Assembly: GCA_934725105.1 (NCBI GenBank)
Contig: CAKVBD010000003.1
Span: forward strand, 36,694 to 100,693
DNA length: 64,000 bases
Direction: 5' to 3'
Source: an uncultured Bulleidia sp.
GTDB lineage: Bacteria > Bacillota_I > Bacilli_A > Erysipelotrichales > Erysipelotrichaceae
In this document: piece after piece, positions 26,008 to 34,644 of the stretch
Position numbering within the stretch: position 1 is the first letter of the stretch
Layout of the letters: each line of letters opens with the position of its first letter
The notes under the pieces: model-generated
What the model was told of the DNA's origin: nothing
What the model saw: the letters and a program-made list of their open reading frames with translations, nothing else
The model's database searches: none
Position numbers and translations under genes: made by a program

Positions 26008-26034
26008 AAAAAGTAGAGACCCGCTCTACTTTTT
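26008..26034. terminator. Bidirectional terminator between 26007 and 26039
   Basis: AAAAAGTAGAG/CTCTACTTTTTT hairpin, usable by both converging genes. Confidence 0.85.
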
Positions 26035-26038
26035 TCAA

Positions 26039-29000
26039 TTATCGATAAACGTGTTTGATACGCATCCATATACCACCAACAGTAATAGATGAAATCAAAA
26101 CACATACTTCTAAAAATATTCTAGATTCATCTTTTGTATTGACTGTTTCATTTGGCCTGTCTTCTACCTGAATGACAAGTGGTTCAAGGAATGTGTAGTT
26201 TTCTGGATATACAATGTCAAATTTTGATTCATTTAATTGATATCCCTTTGGTGCCTTTGTTTCCTGGATGTAATAGCCTTCTTCATATGGAATTTCAAAC
26301 TGCACTGTGCCAGAATCATCTGTTGTTAGAATACAATCGTTTCCGTCCTTATCTTTTACAATCTGATGATCTTTATCATACAGCGTAAACGTTGCCCCTT
26401 TGAGTAGCGTATCTGTAGAAGAAGCGTCTTTCTTCAATACTTTGATACGAACATCTTTTTTCATATCCATTGCCTGGATACATTGAACATTCTCTTTTGT
26501 ACCAGTAACATAAAATGCAATATCCTCCATCATTGCATATCCAAACGGAGCTTCTGCTTCTCTTAAGATATACCAGTATTTCTTTGTTTCATCACTGCCT
26601 TTGACATAAGAAGAAATATCATGTTGCTTTCCATCTGTCAGAAATGTATATACAGGTTCCATGCCTTCCAATGCATGAATTTCACCATCTTCATTCTCTT
26701 CTGCTTCAAGAATCTCTAATTTCGCATTTACAACACCATTTCCATACTGATCCACTTTATTCACAAACACACCTGTTGTTTCATCTACCATAGTAATTGT
26801 GATACATGTTGCATCATTATTGATTTTTGGTACAACAAACGTTAGATTTGCTGTCTGGAAAACACCTGCAACAATTTCTTCTTCAATAAGTTCATATGTA
26901 TGACCAGTCTTTAATACCTTATCTAAAATAAATGGCTGTTCTGTTGTAATACCATCATTTTCTAATGGAATTTCTATTTGCTCTGTACGATCAAACAGTT
27001 TCAATTTCACACCACTGACGATATTTCCATTTTCATCTACTTTTTTAATTTTGTACATGACTGGTGCATCTTTCATTGCAACCTGCTGCACAAGTTTTCC
27101 TTGATTGACTGTAAATGAGATATCTGTTGTCTGGTAGTAGCCTAATGGAGAAAGATCTTCTCGTAAAGTATATGTTCCATTTTCTTTCAAGCCTTCAATT
27201 GTATGTGGCTGATCTTTAGAAATCCATGTATCTACAACATTCTCATTTTCATCCAGCACACTTAATTGTGCACCTTCTAATTCCTTATCATTTGTAATAT
27301 CTTTTTTAGAAATACTGACCTTTGTTACGTCATTTGTAATCTTGTATGTATTTGTAGATTCTCCTTGAATGATTGTACGCACATCATCCTTCTCTATGGA
27401 ACGATCAGTTACTTCTCCTAAATGTAATGGAAGTGTTGTCTGTTCTTCAATGTAATGATCAAACATAGATTGTTCCATTGTGATATCCCATGTCCGTTCT
27501 TCATTCACAAAACCATCTGGAACTGTTGTTTCTTTTAAATAGTATTCTCCAAGCGGCAAGGAAGTGAAAGCAAAATTACCAGAAGTATCGGGATACGTTT
27601 CTTCAATCGTTTCGTATGGCTGGTTGATATCTTCTGTCAATCGCTTTGCCTTTTCATCTTTTCGAACAATCAATGCACCAGTATCACTTGAATAAATATC
27701 ATTTTTTGCATACAGTGTGAAACCAAACTGTGTTAAATCATCATTAATTAAAGACGTATCAGCGTTTTCATAATGCACGATTTCTTTATTAAAGAATACA
27801 TCACCCTTTAATCTTGTATTCTTAAATTCAATTTCAATGATATTCTGTTTTGCATCATTCATTCTTGTAATAGATTCCTGTCGAATTGTAAAAGGTAATG
27901 GAGAAGATGTAATATAGCCATCACTCGTAACAACTTCTTCCAGTTGATATTCTCCTGGATATAGCTCTACAGGTAAGCATGTACAGCTATCAACATTATC
28001 AGTTTTACTGTTATTCACGCCATAGAATACACCTTCTTCTAGTTTATCATTTGATAAAGCCATTGTTTTAGAAGCTGTCATAAATACATCTACATTTGTT
28101 TTTTCACTATTTTCTCCAAGTGTCTGTACAACATATCCATTCACTAAACGTGTAGATAAAGATGTATCCTTCGTTGTGGAATGCGATACATCATTACCAT
28201 TCATATCTTTTAACATATGAATTTTAAATGCAGATGAAGTGAATGTAACTCTTTCATTTGTATCTGCATCTTTCTTGAAGATCTTTAACACATATCCCTT
28301 TATATTATTTGTTGCGTAGAATTGTAATGTTGGCTGATGTTCCTGTGTAATTGAAAATTCTTGAACATCTTCAATAACCTTCATTTCATTTGCGGAGGAA
28401 ACCTGTACAAGATAATAGTCACCATAGGCAAGCATCTTTGTTTTTGCACAGCCATTTACATCTGTAGTAATCTGATCATATTCTTTATCCGCATATCCAT
28501 TTACAAAATGATTGGATGCATCATATCCGCTCCATGTATTTGCTTTATCATATGCATCTAGAACAATTTGACGATTCACCTCTCTGCCACTAGCTTCCTG
28601 TAAAACATATTTCTTCAATACAACATCAAATACAGCACCTTGTTCCGGTTTTGTAAAAGAAGAGGACGGATTAGAATTCTGTGTTTTCACAATCTGAATA
28701 TCACCTTCATACACTTTTTCAATTGCTTCTAGATATTTCTTTTCTTTATCTTCTGTAATAGAAAAATCAATTGTGACTGGCTGTTCTCCATCTAGTTTTG
28801 AATATCCAACAGGTGCTTTCGTTTCAACAAGTCTGTAATTTCCATATGCTAGATATGTTTCGTTTGGTGTAGAATAATACCCTTTTTCATCCAGCTGGAT
28901 ATGATCAATTGGTGTTGAGAAAGATGGCATATATTCTTTATTGTCGCCGATTCCATCTCCGTCATGGTCAATCATCATAGAAGCATCTTCACTTCCATTG

Positions 29001-30511
29001 CCTAAATAAAATAAATCAAATTCAGCATACGCAAATGTTGCATCCCCTAAAGAGCGAACTGGCTGAAGCGGATCTCTAGACAAATCTTTATCTTTCTTCT
29101 GCAGCTCATAGCTTCCTCGCTTAACAAGTTCTTCTTTTTCATACATGCCTTGTGAATATTGATTTCCAGCTTTCATCACAATGGAATCACCTTCATGGTC
29201 AACTTTAAAGATCAATTGTTCTTGACTGCCTACACGAACACCATTCTCAAGATATCCGCCTTCCATCGTATAGTCACTTGCAGCTTTCGTCTCACGAATG
29301 ACATATGTTCCCATTGGCAAGACTGGTTTTGCTTGTGCATTTCGTATATATGCTCCTTCTACAAGATGTGCATCATCCATTCTCGCAACATACTTCACAC
29401 CATTTGCATCATATTCAGCAAGTGTTTTGATTGTAAATGTATTTGTTACTGTTCCATTGATATCAAAAGAATCATAGTATGCAATCGTAAAATGTGTTTC
29501 TGCCATCGAAGCAGCATTCTTCTTGCCTTCCTGATCAATCTTGCTGATTTCAATTGATCCATCCGCATACATTGGCGCATCTTTGAATTCATCATATGCA
29601 CTTCCATCCTGTATCATCACTGTATGAATAGATGCGTCTGAAATTCTGAAGTTATTTGGTGCAGATAGTTCCTTTACATAGAGTGTATTCACATCATTAG
29701 AAACCGTTGCTTCTCCTTTCGCATGACCAGAAGCATCACTTGTCAATGTATCAATACGACTCGCTTCACTACAGTCACTGCTCGTATATACCCCAAATAC
29801 AGCACCCGCAAGAGAATATTGCGCTGTAGAAGAAACGGATGGATCTGAAGAAATCTTTACAATTTCATACTGAACCGTCTTATTTAAATGTATTCGATAT
29901 ACTGCACTGATTGGATACGAACCATTCGTTGAAGAAGCGGAAGTTTTATATGTAACGTAATTTGCAAATCCACGATAGTTCGCAGTTGCTCCTTTTCCAT
30001 TCGAACCAAAATCAAATGTCTGACCATTTCCACAATATACATTCATATGGCCCTTTTCACCCATTTGACCATACACAATAATGTCACCAGGCTCTAATAC
30101 GCTCACATCTACAATTCCAGATGCAATCTGTTCCATATTCGTAAAATGTGTTGACAATTCATATGGATAGACAGCATTTAGATACTCTCTACATTCACCA
30201 AAGTACTTATATGGATCTCCATTTGCATTTCGAATTGCTTTTGACACAATTGCAAGTGTACCTGACGTACAGTCTAAGCCTATGTTATACAATTCTTCAC
30301 TGCTGTTGCTTGTTAAGATCTGATCAAAATATTGACCACCCTGATAAGAATAATGAAATGTATTTCCAATATTTCCACCAATGATTTCATTGATTGCCTG
30401 GTTCACATCCAGTCCATCTGCATGTACTTCAAACATTGAAAAAGCAGGCATTGTAAATGCAATAAGAAATGATAAAAGAAGCTGGAGGCAACGATAGATT
30501 TTCCTTTTCAT
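26039..30511 (-). CDS. Giant surface protein: NlpC/P60-like hydrolase domain plus about ten SpaA/Cna_B repeats
   Basis: 1490-residue exported protein. Signal peptide at about 1-32 (ending VHADG). Residues about 70-190 look like an NlpC/P60-type cysteine peptidase: LDCTSGTLAIVSKAI (Cys81) and EPGDIIVYG...GHMNVYCGNG (His155). About ten prealbumin-like SpaA/Cna_B domains follow to about 1440, each ending in a motif such as YRLVETKAPVGY, YYLKETTVPDGF, YYIQETKAPKGY. These commonly hold isopeptide bonds. A C-terminal helix (FLEVCVLISSITVGGIWM) and basic tail IKHVYR follow, but no LPxTG is present. No sortase nearby. It overlaps the upstream small gene by 4 nt. Confidence 0.85.
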   Translation of the reverse strand: MKRKIYRCLQLLLSFLIAFTMPAFSMFEVHADGLDVNQAINEIIGGNIGNTFHYSYQGGQYFDQILTSNSSEELYNIGLDCTSGTLAIVSKAIRNANGDPYKYFGECREYLNAVYPYELSTHFTNMEQIASGIVDVSVLEPGDIIVYGQMGEKGHMNVYCGNGQTFDFGSNGKGATANYRGFANYVTYKTSASSTNGSYPISAVYRIHLNKTVQYEIVKISSDPSVSSTAQYSLAGAVFGVYTSSDCSEASRIDTLTSDASGHAKGEATVSNDVNTLYVKELSAPNNFRISDASIHTVMIQDGSAYDEFKDAPMYADGSIEISKIDQEGKKNAASMAETHFTIAYYDSFDINGTVTNTFTIKTLAEYDANGVKYVARMDDAHLVEGAYIRNAQAKPVLPMGTYVIRETKAASDYTMEGGYLENGVRVGSQEQLIFKVDHEGDSIVMKAGNQYSQGMYEKEELVKRGSYELQKKDKDLSRDPLQPVRSLGDATFAYAEFDLFYLGNGSEDASMMIDHDGDGIGDNKEYMPSFSTPIDHIQLDEKGYYSTPNETYLAYGNYRLVETKAPVGYSKLDGEQPVTIDFSITEDKEKKYLEAIEKVYEGDIQIVKTQNSNPSSSFTKPEQGAVFDVVLKKYVLQEASGREVNRQIVLDAYDKANTWSGYDASNHFVNGYADKEYDQITTDVNGCAKTKMLAYGDYYLVQVSSANEMKVIEDVQEFSITQEHQPTLQFYATNNIKGYVLKIFKKDADTNERVTFTSSAFKIHMLKDMNGNDVSHSTTKDTSLSTRLVNGYVVQTLGENSEKTNVDVFMTASKTMALSNDKLEEGVFYGVNNSKTDNVDSCTCLPVELYPGEYQLEEVVTSDGYITSSPLPFTIRQESITRMNDAKQNIIEIEFKNTRLKGDVFFNKEIVHYENADTSLINDDLTQFGFTLYAKNDIYSSDTGALIVRKDEKAKRLTEDINQPYETIEETYPDTSGNFAFTSLPLGEYYLKETTVPDGFVNEERTWDITMEQSMFDHYIEEQTTLPLHLGEVTDRSIEKDDVRTIIQGESTNTYKITNDVTKVSISKKDITNDKELEGAQLSVLDENENVVDTWISKDQPHTIEGLKENGTYTLREDLSPLGYYQTTDISFTVNQGKLVQQVAMKDAPVMYKIKKVDENGNIVSGVKLKLFDRTEQIEIPLENDGITTEQPFILDKVLKTGHTYELIEEEIVAGVFQTANLTFVVPKINNDATCITITMVDETTGVFVNKVDQYGNGVVNAKLEILEAEENEDGEIHALEGMEPVYTFLTDGKQHDISSYVKGSDETKKYWYILREAEAPFGYAMMEDIAFYVTGTKENVQCIQAMDMKKDVRIKVLKKDASSTDTLLKGATFTLYDKDHQIVKDKDGNDCILTTDDSGTVQFEIPYEEGYYIQETKAPKGYQLNESKFDIVYPENYTFLEPLVIQVEDRPNETVNTKDESRIFLEVCVLISSITVGGIWMRIKHVYR

Positions 30512-30864
30512 GCGCGCACTCCTTTTTCAGTTTTATTTAAAATACAAATCACAGAATTCTTATAAGCTTCATCAATTTCTTCACTCGTATGAAAATGCGT
30601 CATCTGTTCTTTGATTGTATTTGCGACAAGAGAACCATACTCTTTTTCCATCAGTTTAAAGATATGATTCACATGATTTGTATGTGCTTCAAGAAAACGA
30701 TATTTCTTTAATGGATCATAGCGTGAACAGTTGTCGTTGTAATGCGTGTTAGAAGTATTTACTTTTACAAATCGCTTTTCCAGCTGTAAAAGAGCTTCCT
30801 TCTCATACAGATATCTCCTGCATTCTTCTTCAAATTTTTTAAATTTCAATTCATCGGTTTTCAT
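30508..30864 (-). CDS. Hypothetical protein upstream of the SpaA surface protein
   Basis: 118 residues from ATG 30862-30864 (AAGGTGG upstream). Charged and helical, no signal peptide: KFKKFEEECRRYLYEKEALLQLEKRF, then KYRFLEAHTNHVNHIFKLMEKEYG and a C-terminal SEEIDEAYKNSVICIL. Its stop overlaps the start of the surface-protein gene (ATGA), so the two are translationally coupled. The form suggests a small cytoplasmic, perhaps regulatory, protein; no family recognised. Confidence 0.72.
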   Translation of the reverse strand: MKTDELKFKKFEEECRRYLYEKEALLQLEKRFVKVNTSNTHYNDNCSRYDPLKKYRFLEAHTNHVNHIFKLMEKEYGSLVANTIKEQMTHFHTSEEIDEAYKNSVICILNKTEKGVRA

Positions 30865-30927
30865 ATATACCACCTTCCTTCACTATTCTTATTCACAGAT
30901 TTTTTAAGAATTCCCTGAAAAAAGGTC

Positions 30928-30957
30928 AAAAAAAACCGATATTTTTCATATCGGCTT
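30928..30957 (-). terminator. Terminator after purC
   Basis: Minus-strand GCCGATAT/ATATCGGT hairpin followed by TTTTTTT. Confidence 0.85.
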
Positions 30958-30982
30958 TGTTTTCTATTGAAACTATTTACAA

Positions 30983-31852
30983 TTATAGTTCTTTACCAGT
31001 CAATAACTGATAAGCTTCCAGATACTTAGCAATTGTCTTATCAATCACTTCCTGAGGAAGATTGTAGTCACTGTCTGGATTTGCCTTTAACCAGTCTCTT
31101 ACGAACTGCTTATCAAAAGATGGCTGAGAATGACCAGCTTCATATCCTTCTAATGGCCAGAATCTAGAAGAGTCTGGTGTAAGCATTTCATCGCCTAAAA
31201 CGATTTCACCATCTTCATTAACACCAAATTCAAACTTTGTATCAGCAATGATAATACCTCTAGATAAAGCATATTCAGCACACTTGTTATAAAGTGTTAA
31301 TGTATAGTCTCTAATCTTTTCAGCATATTCTTTCCCATGTGTAGGGAAAGCTTTTTCCAATACATCAATAGATTGTTCAAAAGAAATATTTTCATCATGA
31401 TCACCAATTTCAGCCTTTGTACTTGGTGTATAGATTGCCTGTGGAAGCTTTTCACTTTCTTTTAGACCAGCAGGTAATTCAATACCACAAACTTTACCAG
31501 TCTTCTGATAGCTAGCCCAGCCAGAACCTGTAATATATCCACGAACGATGCACTCAACTGGAATCATATTGAGTTTCTTACATAGCATGGAATTTCCTGT
31601 GAATTCAGGCTTTCTGAAGTATTCAGGCATGTCATTTACATCTGTAGAAATCATGTGGTTAGGCATGATATCTTTTGTGTACTCAAACCAGAATTTAGAC
31701 ATCTGTGTCAATACAGTTCCTTTTTTTGTAATCTGATTCTTCAAGATAACATCGAAGGCAGAAATACGATCTGTCGCTACCATGATCAAAGCATCATCGA
31801 CATCGTAAATCTCACGTACTTTACCTTCTTTAATTGGTGCATATTCTTTCAT
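30983..31852 (-). CDS. purC: SAICAR synthetase (phosphoribosylaminoimidazole-succinocarboxamide synthase)
   Basis: Purine biosynthesis step joining aspartate to CAIR with ATP. 289 residues, the longer PurC form. Signature segments: YAPIKEGKVREIY, LIMVATDRISAFDVIL, PVECIVRGYITGSGWASY, IIADTKFEFG and LGDEMLTPDSSRFWP. GGAGGACAAC precedes the ATG. It stands alone with its own terminator, away from any other pur gene in the window. Confidence 0.97.
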   Translation of the reverse strand: MKEYAPIKEGKVREIYDVDDALIMVATDRISAFDVILKNQITKKGTVLTQMSKFWFEYTKDIMPNHMISTDVNDMPEYFRKPEFTGNSMLCKKLNMIPVECIVRGYITGSGWASYQKTGKVCGIELPAGLKESEKLPQAIYTPSTKAEIGDHDENISFEQSIDVLEKAFPTHGKEYAEKIRDYTLTLYNKCAEYALSRGIIIADTKFEFGVNEDGEIVLGDEMLTPDSSRFWPLEGYEAGHSQPSFDKQFVRDWLKANPDSDYNLPQEVIDKTIAKYLEAYQLLTGKEL

Positions 31853-31930
31853 TTATGTTGTCCTCCATATTTAGCACATGTAAAGTATACGCTTCATGAA
31901 AAGAAAAAGAAAGAAACACTTCTTTCTTGA

Positions 31931-32521
31931 TCAATAAATAGAGGAACTAGAAGAACCTGGCAATGTTGTCTGAGATGAACGTTCTGTTAGTTCAACATCA
32001 ACAGTCTTTTCTTCCCCATCTCTTTCAACACTGACTTTTACTGTATCTCCAGCTTTCTTTGTACCAATGTAGCTTACAATATCATTATATGTACTGTATT
32101 TATTTCCATCGATGCCGACAATCTTGTCATTGATTTTCAAGCCAGCACTTTCTGCATTAGAATTTGAAGAGAACCCGGCAATATAGACACCATCACTTGT
32201 TTCTTTGACTTTTACGCCTAATGCTGCCTGGTTTGTATTTTCAATTTGAGAATTGCCACTTTCTTCATTTGATGAACCACCACCAAATCCAGGAATCATT
32301 GAAAAATCATTTCCATTGTCACTATAGTTATATTCAATATCATTGCTCGTCTTCTGACGGTCTACATAATTGGCAAATAAACCTCCACCAAATCCACACA
32401 ATCCTGAAAGAACACAACAAAGTGCATATTTTCCAATTGTTTTCCAAGGAAATGGCTTTTTCTTTCTTTCAACATATATCACTTTTGGCTGTTCTGTCTG
32501 TTCATTTTTTATTTCACTCAT
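31931..32521 (-). CDS. Membrane-anchored PDZ protein without protease domain
   Basis: 196 residues: a cytoplasmic charged N-terminus, one membrane helix (about 30-52), a low-complexity Gly/Ser/Asn linker, and a PDZ domain at about 95-180 (GVYIAGFSSNSNAESAGLKINDKIVGIDG). The organisation is that of HtrA/DegP-type membrane proteases with the whole trypsin-like domain missing; no GNSGG is present. The gene is intact with an RBS (AAGGT), so it is a stand-alone form rather than a fragment. Partner unknown. Confidence 0.85.
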   Translation of the reverse strand: MSEIKNEQTEQPKVIYVERKKKPFPWKTIGKYALCCVLSGLCGFGGGLFANYVDRQKTSNDIEYNYSDNGNDFSMIPGFGGGSSNEESGNSQIENTNQAALGVKVKETSDGVYIAGFSSNSNAESAGLKINDKIVGIDGNKYSTYNDIVSYIGTKKAGDTVKVSVERDGEEKTVDVELTERSSQTTLPGSSSSSIY

Positions 32522-32626
32522 ATTTTGTACCTTCTTTCTTGATGCACCTATAGAGTATACAACGTATGTGAATATTAAATGAATATTACAAGAACATAAT
32601 GGGAAATCTATGATAAAGTAATATTC

Positions 32627-33265
32627 ATGAAAACGATATTATTTGATTTAGACGGAACATTAACAGAATCCGGAATTGGTATTACAAAATCTGCAGCCTA
32701 TGCATTAGATCAATTAGGAATTTCTCATCCTGCACCTGAAGACCTTTCAGTATTTGTTGGCCCGCCACTCAGAGAAACATTTCCTAAATTTGGTGTAAAA
32801 GAGGAAGACGTTGATCAGGCAATTCAAATTTTCCGCTCTCGCTATACAACGATCGGTAAATTTGAGAATCAGCCATACGAAGGGATTGAACAAATGCTGA
32901 AGGACTTGAAAGAGAAAGGATTTCATTTATTTGTTGCAACAAGCAAACCAGAAAACGTCGCAAAGGAAATTCTGGAACACTTCCATCTCAGCCAGTACTT
33001 CGAAGAAATTGCAGGTGCTTCTTTAGATGCTTCTAGAGAAAATAAAAGTGCGGTCATTGCCTATTTACTAGAAAAACAGGATGTAAAAGATGCCATTATG
33101 ATTGGAGATACAGATTTTGATGTCCTTGGTGCAAAAGAACATGCAATACCATGTATTGGTGTCAATTGGGGATATGGAAACAAACAATCCATGCTTGAAG
33201 CAGGTGCACTCACAGTTGTTGATACTGTAGCACAATTAGAAGAATACTTAAAAAAGAATGCCTAG
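32627..33265 (+). CDS. HAD-superfamily hydrolase, phosphoglycolate phosphatase-like
   Basis: 212 residues. Motif I DLDGTLTES (Asp7, Asp9), motif II in VATSKPENV, motif III Lys in ENKSAVI and motif IV IGDTDFDVLGA. The alpha-helical cap fits subclass I (Gph/PpaX-like). No Shine-Dalgarno precedes the ATG; -35 TTACAA, 17 bp and -10 TATGAT end 12 nt before it, so the leader is only a few nucleotides. Overlaps the convergent SseB-like gene by 4 nt. Substrate unknown. Confidence 0.92.
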   Translation: MKTILFDLDGTLTESGIGITKSAAYALDQLGISHPAPEDLSVFVGPPLRETFPKFGVKEEDVDQAIQIFRSRYTTIGKFENQPYEGIEQMLKDLKEKGFHLFVATSKPENVAKEILEHFHLSQYFEEIAGASLDASRENKSAVIAYLLEKQDVKDAIMIGDTDFDVLGAKEHAIPCIGVNWGYGNKQSMLEAGALTVVDTVAQLEEYLKKNA

Positions 33266-33669
33266 GCATTCTTTTTAATATATGCATTCATATAATAAAC
33301 AATGTTTTCTTTTGGAATCAGAACAACTTCTTCATTTTTTTTGTAATTCAATGTAATACCACCGAATGTATCTTCTTGAAAGATTGGATCTAATAATGCT
33401 TTGATGTTCAATGTATAAGCACGATTGGAACAACATTGATCAAACTTTTTCTTTGAAGTATAGACATGAAAGTAAAAACGATCATCCATTTCTACCTGCA
33501 TATGTCCTGGATCAATCGATCCATCTTCGAGTGGATCACCATAAATAATAATTTCATTATCATGAATGATTGCCTGAAGTAATTCATCCATCATTTTCTT
33601 TTCATTTTCTTCGGATGCATCTTCTAAATATACGTGTGCTGCTTCTTCTAAATTTAATAATTCCTGCAT
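33262..33669 (-). CDS. SseB-like domain protein
   Basis: 135-residue acidic cytoplasmic protein. The part RFYFHVYTSKKKFDQ and the ending FGGITLNYKKNEEVVLIPKENI resemble the SseB N-terminal domain (pattern FTS...GGxxINPxxxxxxIxxExI). GAGGT precedes the ATG. Monocistronic, convergent with the HAD gene. The resemblance is partial, so the family call is moderate, and no biochemical function is known for this type. Confidence 0.6.
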   Translation of the reverse strand: MQELLNLEEAAHVYLEDASEENEKKMMDELLQAIIHDNEIIIYGDPLEDGSIDPGHMQVEMDDRFYFHVYTSKKKFDQCCSNRAYTLNIKALLDPIFQEDTFGGITLNYKKNEEVVLIPKENIVYYMNAYIKKNA

Positions 33670-33758
33670 GTTTTACCTCATCTTGAAAATAATTCTATCA
33701 GATATTTAAAATCTTTGTTATAATGGTTCACGTTGTTAACCAACAAAGGAGAGCATAT

Positions 33759-34595
33759 ATGAGTATTCGTATTATTACAGAATCATCCTCTGATATTGAA
33801 CAGAGTATGGCAAAAGAATTAGATATTACAGTTTTACCAATTCATTTACATATTGGTGAAGAAGATTATATTGATGGTTTTACGTTAAGTAAATCACGCT
33901 TCTATGAGTTGTTGATTGAAGAAGATGTACTGCCAAAAACATCACAGATCACACCATATGAATATGAACAAGCAACAGAAACAGAAGATGAATGTATTAT
34001 CATCACAATCGCATCAGAATTAAGTGGATGCTATCGCAACGCATGCTTTGCTTCAGAAGGAAAGAACAATGTTCATGTCATTGATTCAAGAAGTGCCTGT
34101 TTAGGACAAGGCCTTCTTGTTAAACGTGCAGTACAGTTAAGAGATGAAGGAAAGACATGTCAGGAAATTGTTGATACCTTAGAAAAAGAGAAGAGTCATG
34201 TACGTATCATTGCATTGATGAATACACTGGAATATCTAAAAAAAGGTGGAAGAATTTCTGCGGTAGCATATGCAGCTGGTTCTCTTCTTGGTATCAAACC
34301 TGTTATTTCTATTGAAGATGGTCAAATCATTACAGTAGGAAAAGCAAGAGGATCTAGAAGTGGAAATAACATGCTTATCAGCCAGATAGATAAATATGGC
34401 GGTATTGATTTCTCACGTCCATTTGCTTTAGGCTATTCTGGACTTTCTTCAGCTAAGCTAGATAAATACATCAAAGATTCTTCAGCATTATATGAAGGAA
34501 AAACAGAGAATCTTCCAATTACACAAATTGGACCAACTATTGGTACATATGCTGGTGAAGATGCTATTGCACTTGCATGGTTTGATAATCAATAA
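33759..34595 (+). CDS. DegV family fatty-acid-binding protein
   Basis: 278 residues from ATG 33759 (AAAGGAG upstream; the frame opens at 33723). DegV/FakB-type proteins bind a fatty acid for phosphorylation by FakA. Motifs seen: IITESSSDIEQSMAKEL, LPKTSQITPYEYEQ, IASELSGCYRNA, LEYLKKGGRISAVAYAAGSLLGIKPVI and the final IGPTIGTYAGEDAIALAWF. Monocistronic, followed by a terminator. fakA is not in the window. Confidence 0.94.
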   Translation: MSIRIITESSSDIEQSMAKELDITVLPIHLHIGEEDYIDGFTLSKSRFYELLIEEDVLPKTSQITPYEYEQATETEDECIIITIASELSGCYRNACFASEGKNNVHVIDSRSACLGQGLLVKRAVQLRDEGKTCQEIVDTLEKEKSHVRIIALMNTLEYLKKGGRISAVAYAAGSLLGIKPVISIEDGQIITVGKARGSRSGNNMLISQIDKYGGIDFSRPFALGYSGLSSAKLDKYIKDSSALYEGKTENLPITQIGPTIGTYAGEDAIALAWFDNQ

Positions 34596-34598
34596 CAA

Positions 34599-34634
34599 AA
34601 AATGGACTCAATGATTCATTGACGTCCATTTTTA
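34599..34634. terminator. Bidirectional terminator between 34595 and 34645
   Basis: AAAAATGGAC and GTCCATTTTT arms around an inner CAATG/CATTG stem; suits both converging genes. Confidence 0.8.
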
Positions 34635-34644
34635 TTTGCTTTGA

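Noticed and set aside
29159..29557. 132-residue plus-strand ORF
   Set aside because: Antisense to the SpaA surface protein, no RBS, Cys/Ile-rich random composition.
26039..30511. Tandem DNA repeats in the surface protein
   Set aside because: The SpaA domains are diverged at DNA level; no near-identical repeat units seen.
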